Assembly (NCBI RefSeq): GCF_003628305.1
Contig: NZ_RBZM01000008.1
Location: 62,001-126,000 of the forward strand
Direction: 5' to 3'
Source of the DNA: Cohnella endophytica
Lineage (GTDB): Bacteria; Bacillota; Bacilli; Paenibacillales; Paenibacillaceae
Length of the DNA: 64,000 nt
The position numbers and the translations under genes were made by a program. Of the stretch, positions 34,183 to 41,403 are shown piece by piece; the first letter of the stretch is position 1, and each line of letters starts with the position of its first letter. Below the pieces are notes generated by a model. It had not been told where the DNA came from and searched no databases. It was given only the letters and a program-made list of their open reading frames with translations.

Positions 34183-34975
34183 ATCCATTATGCTCGTCAT
34201 TTTGATGTCCGTATTTTTGTCCGCTTGCGGATCGAATTCATCCTGGGAAAAAGAGGAGGTGTCCGTCGTCAGCGATCGGATCATGGCCGACAACGTAGAG
34301 GCGGTATGGACGCTTGAGCAAGATCAAGCGTCCGCGGCAAGCACATTCATCCGGCTCAAGATCAACAAAGAAGATGGTAAACCGATCGAAGAGTTCGATG
34401 TTAATCATGAGAAGCTGCTGCACTTGATCGTAATCAGTAAAGATCTAGCTTATTTTCATCACATTCACCCGGAATACAAAGGCAATGGCGTTTTCGAAAT
34501 CTCCAATGACTTTCCGTCCGGCGGCGAATACAAGCTGATTGCTGATTTTAAGCCGACCGGAGGGGACGCGATGACGAAGATGGAATGGGTTCGCGTCGAG
34601 GGGAGTCCTGCGGAGCCGGTTCCGGTTGTTCCGGATGCCGATTTGGACAAAGTTTTCGAAGGTAAACGGGTTAAGCTTACGATCGATAATCTCGAGGCAA
34701 AGAAGGATACGACTCTTACTTTCGCTTTCAAGGACGAGAAAACGGGCGAGCCGATTACGGATTTGGAACCGTATTTGGGGGCCATCGGGCATGTCGTGGT
34801 TTTATCGGAGGATGGAAACCGGTATATCCATGTTCATGCCGATGATGACCAGGGCTCCGGTCCCGAGGCCAGCTTCGAGACGGAATTTCCCAAGAGCGGG
34901 ATCTACAAGATATGGGGACAATTCCAGAAAGACAATAAAGTATTTACGGTGTCCTACGTGGTGAATGTAAAGTGA
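34175..34975 (+). CDS. Lipoprotein with duplicated His-rich YtkA-like domain
   Basis: The 266-residue product has a lipoprotein signal (lipobox LSACGS, Cys near 18). Two related beta modules follow: HLIVISKDLAYFHHIHPEYKG..YKLIADF near 85-125, and HVVVLSEDGNRYIHVHADD..YKIWGQF near 200-245. Both have a H-x-H cluster and end in a YK strand, as in YtkA/FixH-like proteins linked with copper or other metal handling. The frame overlaps the permease gene, so this is probably the outer partner of the exporter. Confidence 0.8.
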   Translation: MNKSIMLVILMSVFLSACGSNSSWEKEEVSVVSDRIMADNVEAVWTLEQDQASAASTFIRLKINKEDGKPIEEFDVNHEKLLHLIVISKDLAYFHHIHPEYKGNGVFEISNDFPSGGEYKLIADFKPTGGDAMTKMEWVRVEGSPAEPVPVVPDADLDKVFEGKRVKLTIDNLEAKKDTTLTFAFKDEKTGEPITDLEPYLGAIGHVVVLSEDGNRYIHVHADDDQGSGPEASFETEFPKSGIYKIWGQFQKDNKVFTVSYVVNVK

Positions 34976-34996
34976 AAATAGGAAGGGAAAAAGAAA

Positions 34997-35149
34997 ATGA
35001 ATTTGAATCCTTATGTTGCAGAGAAGTTGATGGAATATAGGCAAGCCGAAATGAATGCGGCATCGAGAATAGCTTGGACGTGGACCGATATAAATAAGAA
35101 AGATTTACATGTAGTCGGCAAGCGAAGCTTCAAGCAGATTTCCAAGTAA
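34997..35149 (+). CDS. Small basic protein (50 aa)
   Basis: ATG 34997 follows AGGAAGGG. The 50-residue product (NLNPYVAEKLMEYRQAEMN at the start, a W-T-W near the middle and a basic end GKRSFKQISK) is soluble and has no recognised family. It is the last gene before the terminator of the exporter operon and is probably co-transcribed with it. Its short length and clean ribosome site make it easy to miss. Confidence 0.55.
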   Translation: MNLNPYVAEKLMEYRQAEMNAASRIAWTWTDINKKDLHVVGKRSFKQISK

Positions 35150-35169
35150 ATGGCCGGCATCACTCTCCT

Positions 35170-35238
35170 CAAGCCCTGCATTTTTTGCGGGGCTCTTCAT
35201 TTTTTTGCGTGATTGAAATCCAGGATTTTCGCTATAAT
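35170..35238 (+). promoter_or_regulatory. Regulon promoter 4 overlapped by a terminator hairpin
   Basis: TTTGCGGGG (35184) and TTTGCGTG (35204) are 20 nt apart, and the -10 TATAAT (35233-35238) begins exactly 21 nt after the second box. AGCCCTGCA (35172-35180) pairs with TGCGGGGCT (35186-35194), so the first box also serves as the 3' arm of the exporter operon's terminator. It drives the two-component genes. Confidence 0.75.
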
Positions 35239-35277
35239 CGAGTTAGAAGTCGGGATGATTGAAGAGGAGATAAGCCT

Positions 35278-37470
35278 ATGATTGAAAATCGAACGGATAT
35301 CCGGGCATACGACAGAGAAGAAATGTATCGGATCGTGGCGGAGAACACCATGGACACGATTGTTCTGGTCGACAGTGAAGCTATTGTTCGCTATGTCTCC
35401 CCTTCCATTCATGCCTTGACCGGATACAGCGTAGAAGAGTATGAGGGGATGGATGCTTTCGGTCTGATCGTGCCGGAAGATCGGGGTCGAATACGCGAGT
35501 GGCTGATGAAAGCCATTGAAACCAAAACTCCCGTCGACGTGGATTACCGGATTCTTCATACCGATGGAGGATTGGTTTATGTAGAGACGAGAGTAAAGCC
35601 TGTTCTGGATGCCGACAACCTCGTCAAATACGTTGTCGCGGTTGTCCGTGACGTAACCAGGCGCAAACAAACCGAACAGTTGCTGGAGAACATTCTTGAG
35701 AACGTGAATGCCCTCGTTTGGTCAACGGACAAGGATTTTTCGCGCCATCATTACTTCGCGGGGAATACGGAGAAGATCTGCAGCATTCCCAAGGAGGAAA
35801 TCGTCGAGAGGCCGATTCGGATCCATGACTCTATCCATCCGGAGGATAACGACTCGCTTATGGGCGAAGTCAAGCAGATGCTAGACAAGGGAGTGCCGGT
35901 CCGGAAGGAATTTCGCTGGGTTCATATTCCCGAAGAAATCAAATGGGGGCAGTTGATCGTTCACCCCCATCAGGACGGATTGGGCAACGTGGAGAGACTG
36001 GACGGCATCATTCTGGACATCAACGAGAAAAAACGAGCGGAGTTGGCGCTCGAAGAGAGCGAGCAGCGGTATAAATCGCTGTTCGAGCACAATTTGGACG
36101 GGGTCTTCTCGATCGAGTTGAAGAACCTGCATTTTGTCAATGCAAATGAGGCGTTCGAACGGACCACCGGAATCGAGATGAGCAAGCTGACGGACCGGTG
36201 CTTCATCGGTCTGATCCATGATGAGGACCATCCGTCCGTTTTTAGGACGCTTTTGGAGGTCATGCAGCAAGGAGAACCGAGGGACATCGAATGCAGGCTT
36301 GCGAGGATGGATCGCGGCGAGCGGATCGTCAGTATCACCTTCGTTCCCATTTTTCTGTCCGACAAACTTAACGGCGTTCACGGCATACTCAAAGATATCA
36401 CCAAGCGGAAGCAGGAGGAGCGGGACCTGGTCCGCAGCGAAGAGCGCTCCAAATTCCTGCAGATGAGCTTGAACCGGCTGTCGAGCGATCTGGGGAACGT
36501 CATGAAGGTGGCGGAACTGGAAAAGCGGCTAAGCGATGAAGTGCGAAGCGTGCTTCCGATGGCGATTGTCAGGATAGAAGAAGGCTTGGATGCGCAGACA
36601 CTCGGTGACCGTCACGTTGCGGATCGCATTCGGATCCGCATCGGCGAGAAGCCGCAGCCTGTCTATCTGTGCATCGAGATTAGCGAGCCGCTTGCCAAGA
36701 TCGAAGCGGAATGGCTGGATACCGCCGTTCATTACGTGAAAATTCTGTACGATAACCTTCATCGGACGGAAGATCTGATGAAACGGCTCGAATACTTGGT
36801 TGGAACCAACGAGACGCCGAAATGGATGCTGCGGCTTCTGTTCAGATTGTCGGAGAAGGAACGGGCCGCCCTCTCCAGCGACCTGCACGACTCGGTGCTG
36901 CAGGACCTTATCATCTGGTATAGGAAGCTGGAGTCGCTTCGCTCGGCCAACAAGTTCGGCAACAATGCGCAGGCGGAACTGGTTCAGATCGAGAATGGCC
37001 TGCTCGATGCCATTCATCAAATTCGAATTACGTGCAACGAGCTTCGTCCTCCTTTTCTGCTGAAAATGGGGTTGGTCGAATCGCTCAAAAGCTTGTTCGA
37101 ATATGCCCGCATGTTCTCCAATTACGAGATCGAGTTTGTTGCCGGAGAGCTGGACGCGCCGTTGCATGAAGATCAAATTCTTGGGGTATACCGGATCGTG
37201 CAGGAGCTGCTGAACAATGCCTCCAAGCATTCGCGGGCAAACCGAGTGGCCATGTCGCTAGAGGACGGCGGAGATCACATTCGCTTCCGATATGCGGATG
37301 ACGGTGTCGGGATCGACTTGGCGGGACTCGAAAGCTCTTATCAACATATGGGGATCGCGGGAATCGAGAAGCGGGTTTTGAGCTTGGAAGGGGAAGTGGA
37401 CGTTCAATCCGCTCCGGGCCAGGGGTTTCATGTGACCGTAACATTTCCCAAACAAACGTCGGAAAGGTGA
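35278..37470 (+). CDS. Cytoplasmic PAS-domain histidine kinase (NarL-partner type)
   Basis: The 730-residue protein has no membrane segment. Three PAS domains are seen (about 15-130, ~140-255, ~260-380), with VVRDVTRRKQTEQ and HGILKDITKRKQEER ends typical of PAS-PAC units. The phospho-acceptor is H537 in LSSDLHDSVLQDLI, the HisKA_3 type. The ATP site includes YRIVQELLNNASKHS and DDGVGIDL, ending with GIAGIEKRVLSLEGEV. ATG 35278 follows AGAGGAG. The stop lies 5 nt before its response regulator gene. PAS domains suggest a cytosolic redox, ligand or stress signal. Confidence 0.9.
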   Translation: MIENRTDIRAYDREEMYRIVAENTMDTIVLVDSEAIVRYVSPSIHALTGYSVEEYEGMDAFGLIVPEDRGRIREWLMKAIETKTPVDVDYRILHTDGGLVYVETRVKPVLDADNLVKYVVAVVRDVTRRKQTEQLLENILENVNALVWSTDKDFSRHHYFAGNTEKICSIPKEEIVERPIRIHDSIHPEDNDSLMGEVKQMLDKGVPVRKEFRWVHIPEEIKWGQLIVHPHQDGLGNVERLDGIILDINEKKRAELALEESEQRYKSLFEHNLDGVFSIELKNLHFVNANEAFERTTGIEMSKLTDRCFIGLIHDEDHPSVFRTLLEVMQQGEPRDIECRLARMDRGERIVSITFVPIFLSDKLNGVHGILKDITKRKQEERDLVRSEERSKFLQMSLNRLSSDLGNVMKVAELEKRLSDEVRSVLPMAIVRIEEGLDAQTLGDRHVADRIRIRIGEKPQPVYLCIEISEPLAKIEAEWLDTAVHYVKILYDNLHRTEDLMKRLEYLVGTNETPKWMLRLLFRLSEKERAALSSDLHDSVLQDLIIWYRKLESLRSANKFGNNAQAELVQIENGLLDAIHQIRITCNELRPPFLLKMGLVESLKSLFEYARMFSNYEIEFVAGELDAPLHEDQILGVYRIVQELLNNASKHSRANRVAMSLEDGGDHIRFRYADDGVGIDLAGLESSYQHMGIAGIEKRVLSLEGEVDVQSAPGQGFHVTVTFPKQTSER

Positions 37471-37475
37471 GAAAA

Positions 37476-38123
37476 ATGAACATTTTATTGGTCGACGACC
37501 ATCGCTCGGTCGTCGAGGGAACCAAAATGCTGATCGAATCGGAACCGGATATCCATGTCACGATCGAGACGGACGTCTACTGCGTACCGGATCTGGTTAG
37601 GCTCAAGAAATTCGACGTTATTCTTCTGGATTTGTACATGCCGAATATCAACGGCGCGGACCTCGCGCGCAAATTGCTCGATTACGTTCCGGATGCGATC
37701 ATTCTCATCTATTCGGGGTTCGAGATTGCCCCGCATTTCAATCTGCTGATGGAGTCGGGCGTCTCCGGGTTTATCTCCAAAACCTCGGCCCGCGACGAGT
37801 TGATTCAGGCCATTCGCTGTGCGGCGAGGAAGCAGGCGATTATCCCGATGCAGCTGCTTCGGCAGCTAAGGCGCCAAGAAATCACGGTGCAGGGCGAATC
37901 GGATCATGAACCGACGACGATCAGTCAAGAGGAGGATCGACTCCTTCGCGAATTGGCGAAAGGAAAGAGCAACAAGGAAATTTCCCAAACCCTCATGGTC
38001 AGCCAACGCTCTCTGGAATATAATCTGACGGAATTGTTCCAGAAGCTGCATGTCAACTCTCGGGTGGACGTTATCAAGAAGGCGAAAAGCCTGGGGATTC
38101 TCCCCACCGAGGATTTATATTGA
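37476..38123 (+). CDS. NarL/LuxR-family response regulator
   Basis: The 215-residue regulator has a receiver domain (DD near 8-9, phospho-acceptor D52 in ILLDLYMPN, Lys in GFISKTS) and a C-terminal LuxR-type HTH (LAKGKSNKEISQTLMVSQRSLEYNL, though truncated here for length as LAKGKSNKEIS). ATG 37476 follows AAAGGTG, 5 nt after the kinase stop; an in-frame GTG at 37467 is less likely. The pair is autoregulated if it binds the TTTGCG boxes at promoters 1-5. It is the best candidate for the regulon's activator. Confidence 0.9.
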   Translation: MNILLVDDHRSVVEGTKMLIESEPDIHVTIETDVYCVPDLVRLKKFDVILLDLYMPNINGADLARKLLDYVPDAIILIYSGFEIAPHFNLLMESGVSGFISKTSARDELIQAIRCAARKQAIIPMQLLRQLRRQEITVQGESDHEPTTISQEEDRLLRELAKGKSNKEISQTLMVSQRSLEYNLTELFQKLHVNSRVDVIKKAKSLGILPTEDLY

Positions 38124-38128
38124 TCAGA

Positions 38129-38158
38129 CAGAGGCCGGTGCGAACCGGCCTCTTTTTT
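38129..38158 (+). terminator. Intrinsic terminator
   Basis: GAGGCCGGT and ACCGGCCTC pair around GCGA, followed by TTTTTT. Confidence 0.85.
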
Positions 38159-38170
38159 ATTGTCGGGACG

Positions 38171-38247
38171 AATGCGCGGAAGCCGCAAAATATTGCGGGA
38201 ACGGCCGCGAGATTTGCGCGTCGGCAGGGACTGCGCCGCTCTAAGAT
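38171..38247 (+). promoter_or_regulatory. Regulon promoter 5 (three boxes, 21 nt to -10)
   Basis: AATGCGCGG (38171), ATTGCGGGA (38192) and TTTGCGCG (38213) repeat every 21 nt. The -10 TAAGAT (38242-38247) starts 21 nt after the last box. A CCGCAA-AATA-TTGCGG-like dyad surrounds the middle box. It drives the ABC exporter gene at 38297. Confidence 0.75.
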
Positions 38248-38296
38248 AAAGGCATATCAGTTGAAGGTGCCGAAAAAGAGATGAGGAGCGTAACTT

Positions 38297-40054
38297 ATGG
38301 GAGTCCTGCCACCGTTCAAACCGTATGTCAAGAAACAGAAGGGGCTTTATTTGCTGGGCTTTGCCGGCAGCGTCTTTCGATTTTTGATTCCCCTTTCCGT
38401 GCCGGTCGTCATCAAATACGTTTTTGACGAGCTGCTGCAGAATGCCTCCGTTCCGAATGGGGATAAAGTGCGGCAGCTGCTGTTCATCACGGCGATCGTG
38501 CTTGCGGTTTTTTTCTTGGTCCGGGGACCTATGGAGTATGTCAGGCAGTACTTCCTGCACAGGGCGAATAACAATATCATCAAAGAGCTTCGCACGGACG
38601 CGTTCCGCAAGATCTATACATTGGATGCAAAATATTTAACGGACAACAAAAGCGGGGAAATCGGCACGCGGTTTTTCGACGACATCGAGAAAATCAGAGG
38701 TTACATGACCGCGGTTTTCTCGAACATTTGGATTGAGCTGACCGTGCTCGCCTTTGTCGTCGGGATCATGTTCTCGTTACATTTCGAGCTCAGTCTGCTC
38801 GCGGTCATGCTAGTAAGCATGCAGTTCGTTTTGGCGCATTTCTTTTCGAAACGGTTGAAAAGCACGACTCAGCAAATGATGAACTACCGCTCCGTTCTGA
38901 ACGGGTTTATTTTCGAGAAGATCCAAGGTGCCTTTCTGGCCAAATTATTTGCTTCCGAGAAAAAAGACAAGGAGGAGCTGAACGGGCATCTGGCTCGGTA
39001 TGAGCATTTTACCGACCGCCAAGCCCGAATCAATGCTCTATCCCTGTCGGCGGTTAATGTGCTGAGCGACGCCATTCCCTTCGTGGTTGTGTTGGCCGGC
39101 AGCCTTTTCGTCATCGACGGCAACCTAACGTTAGGCGCCTTAATTGCTTTCTTTGCCTACGTGGACCGGATGAGAAGCCCCGTGTCCGCGCTCGTTCAAG
39201 CCTTCCCGGCGATAACGGAAGGGAACGTTGCGCTTCGGAGAGTGTTCGACTTTATGGATACGCCCGTCTCGATAAAAGAAACGGAGTTTCCGCGTACGAT
39301 CAACGAGGTTGCCGACTCGATTACGTTTCGGAAGGTGTCCTTTTCCTATCGGCCCGACCGGGAACTCATTAAGGACTTGTCGTTTACTTTGCGGAAAGGG
39401 AAAACCTATGCCTTCGTAGGAGAAAGCGGGGGCGGGAAGAGTACGATCCTGCAGCTTCTGACTCGTATGTATGATCCGGATGGCGGCGAAATTCTCATAG
39501 ACGGCGTAAATATGAAGGAGCTTTCCATATCCGGTATGCGAGAGCAAATCGGCATCGTGACGCAGGACAGCTTTCTCTACAGCTCTTCGGTCATAGACAA
39601 TATTCGAATGGGATCGCTTGAAGCGGAGGATGCGGAAGTGTTCGCGGCAGCTCGGAAAGCTTATGCGCATGATTTTATTTGCGCTTTGCCCAATGGGTAT
39701 GAAACCGAGCTCGGCGAGAGAGGCGTCAAGCTGTCCGGAGGACAAAAGCAGCGAATTGCCTTGGCTCGCGTTTTTCTAAAAAATCCTTCGGTAATTCTTC
39801 TGGACGAGGCGACTAGCGCCTTGGATAACGAAAGCGAAAAGCTGGTCCACCAGTCGATTCAGGAGGTAAGCCGGGACAAAACCGTGATTATGGTCGCGCA
39901 TAGGCTCTCGACGGTTATCCATGCGGATAGGATATTCGTAATGAGGCAAGGAAGGATCATCGAGAGCGGATGCCATAATGATTTGTTGACAGCGGACAAA
40001 TACTACAAAGCTCTTTATACGGAACAGAATTCGACGGATATGTCGGTTGCCTAG
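38297..40054 (+). CDS. ABC exporter half-transporter (MsbA/BmrA type)
   Basis: The 585-residue protein fuses six membrane helices (residues ~15-310) to an ATPase domain. Walker A is GESGGGKST near 378, the signature LSGGQKQRIALARVF near 480, Walker B VILLDEATSALD near 500, and H-loop VAHRLST near 533. Such half-transporters work as homodimers and export drugs, lipids or peptides. ATG 38297 follows GATGAGGAG. Promoter 5 ties it to the two-component regulon, which points to a role in drug or stress efflux. Confidence 0.92.
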   Translation: MGVLPPFKPYVKKQKGLYLLGFAGSVFRFLIPLSVPVVIKYVFDELLQNASVPNGDKVRQLLFITAIVLAVFFLVRGPMEYVRQYFLHRANNNIIKELRTDAFRKIYTLDAKYLTDNKSGEIGTRFFDDIEKIRGYMTAVFSNIWIELTVLAFVVGIMFSLHFELSLLAVMLVSMQFVLAHFFSKRLKSTTQQMMNYRSVLNGFIFEKIQGAFLAKLFASEKKDKEELNGHLARYEHFTDRQARINALSLSAVNVLSDAIPFVVVLAGSLFVIDGNLTLGALIAFFAYVDRMRSPVSALVQAFPAITEGNVALRRVFDFMDTPVSIKETEFPRTINEVADSITFRKVSFSYRPDRELIKDLSFTLRKGKTYAFVGESGGGKSTILQLLTRMYDPDGGEILIDGVNMKELSISGMREQIGIVTQDSFLYSSSVIDNIRMGSLEAEDAEVFAAARKAYAHDFICALPNGYETELGERGVKLSGGQKQRIALARVFLKNPSVILLDEATSALDNESEKLVHQSIQEVSRDKTVIMVAHRLSTVIHADRIFVMRQGRIIESGCHNDLLTADKYYKALYTEQNSTDMSVA

Positions 40055-40066
40055 CAACCGCGCCCC

Positions 40067-40101
40067 AAATGAAGGCATCAAATCAAAAACGAAGCTATTT
40101 T
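40067..40101 (+). repeat. 35-nt element, copy 1
   Basis: AAATGAAGG-C-ATCAAATCA-A-AAACG-A-AG-C-TATTTT matches copy 2 (47257-47291) at 31 of 35 positions, on the same strand. It lies about 150 nt before the M14-like peptidase gene. The gap 40055-40249 holds no other feature. The shared element suggests a common regulator, most simply the YesN protein encoded between the two operons. Confidence 0.65.
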
Positions 40102-40249
40102 ATTCCCTTTCCCTGCGCGGTAAAGTGGGTGATGCAAGCGAGAAACCGCTATCATCTCCTACTGGAGATCTGCGAGCGGAAGGGGAATTTTATTTGGCTA
40201 ATGGGATAGGTCAAGTGCCGGGCGCAAACGGTCTTAAGGAGGGCTACGC

Positions 40250-41350
40250 GTGATCCAAATTCGCTCGGACTATGCAGGCGGCAATATTAAGGTAATTTCC
40301 CAGGATGAAGTCGTGAGACTGGAGCAGGACATCCGCGATTCCGTCAATTGGTGGTTTTACTGGAATTTCTGCGTCCGTTGCGAAGAAGAAAGAGAAATCG
40401 TCTTCGAATTCACGAATGGCGAAGTGCTAGGACCGTGGGGACCAGCTTACAGTACGGATGGAGTGAACTGGGTATGGCTCGGAGAACAAAGTTTACTAAA
40501 TTCCAAATCATTTGTTTACCGATTCGTTTCGACTCACCCCGAAGTTTATTTCGCATTTTCGCTGCCTTATCAATTGCACCACTTCGAAAAGTTTTATGAC
40601 AAATTCAAGGATTGTTCCTTTGTGCGCGTTGACACCCTCTGTCAATCCAAAGAAGAGAGAGAAGTTCCTCTCTTAATGATCGGCAACGCGGATGCGCCGG
40701 AACATATCTTCTTCTCCAGTCGTCACCATGCCTGCGAATCGACGGTGAACTACGTATTGGAAGGTTTGCTGGAACAATTGATAGAGGATCATACCGAATC
40801 CGGGTTTCTCGATAAATTTTGCATACATCTCGTACCGTTCGTTGACATAGACGGGGTCGAAAATGGCGATCAAGGCAAAGGAAGAGCACCGCACGACCAT
40901 AATCGGGATTACATAGATCAACCGATTTATGTAGTGACGCAAGCGATTATGCGATATGTGCGTGCTTTGCGGCCCGAGGTCGGCATTGATTTCCATTGCC
41001 CGCACAAATGGGGCGAACGCAATGATCATGTCTTTTTCGTTAAGACAGGTACCGAGGCAGACCGCCGGATCGAACGATTCGGGCGAGCGCTAAGCGATCT
41101 GACGCAGGGGTTAGACCGTAACCGGGACATTCCGTATGATCCGATCTACGATATCGAGATGGGTGATGATTGGAACCAGCCGTATCCCACTTGTTCCTCG
41201 TTTATGATTCAGGAAAACGTACCGATGGCTTTTTCGATGGAGATTCCCTATTTCGGTCTCGTCAATATGCAGTACACGGCCGATTCGCTTCGGCGGTTAG
41301 GCAGGCGTATGGCACAGGCGCTAAAGATCTATTTGGGCGAAAAGGATTGA
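40250..41350 (+). CDS. M14-like zinc carboxypeptidase family protein
   Basis: The 366-residue protein has the M14 zinc site: H160-A-C-E163 in SRHHACEST and a distal ligand H249 in DFHCPHKWG. A downstream Glu in MIQENVPMAFSMEIPY may be the general base. There is no signal peptide, so it acts in the cytosol unless exported otherwise. The N-terminal ~110 residues are a beta-rich module typical of AGBL-like M14 proteins. GTG 40250 follows AAGGAGG. It is followed 53 nt later by a FAD oxidoreductase gene in a glycan-use locus, so it may remove an amino acid or acyl group from a modified sugar. Confidence 0.78.
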   Translation: MIQIRSDYAGGNIKVISQDEVVRLEQDIRDSVNWWFYWNFCVRCEEEREIVFEFTNGEVLGPWGPAYSTDGVNWVWLGEQSLLNSKSFVYRFVSTHPEVYFAFSLPYQLHHFEKFYDKFKDCSFVRVDTLCQSKEEREVPLLMIGNADAPEHIFFSSRHHACESTVNYVLEGLLEQLIEDHTESGFLDKFCIHLVPFVDIDGVENGDQGKGRAPHDHNRDYIDQPIYVVTQAIMRYVRALRPEVGIDFHCPHKWGERNDHVFFVKTGTEADRRIERFGRALSDLTQGLDRNRDIPYDPIYDIEMGDDWNQPYPTCSSFMIQENVPMAFSMEIPYFGLVNMQYTADSLRRLGRRMAQALKIYLGEKD

Positions 41351-41403
41351 GGAATACCAAGGCAAAAAGCGATAGGACAATTATGGAGTAGGGGGCAGGG
41401 AGC

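Noticed and set aside
40047..40253. Frame of 68 codons between the ABC exporter and the M14-like gene
   Set aside because: It overlaps the 35-nt element and the ribosome site of the next gene and has no convincing start site of its own.
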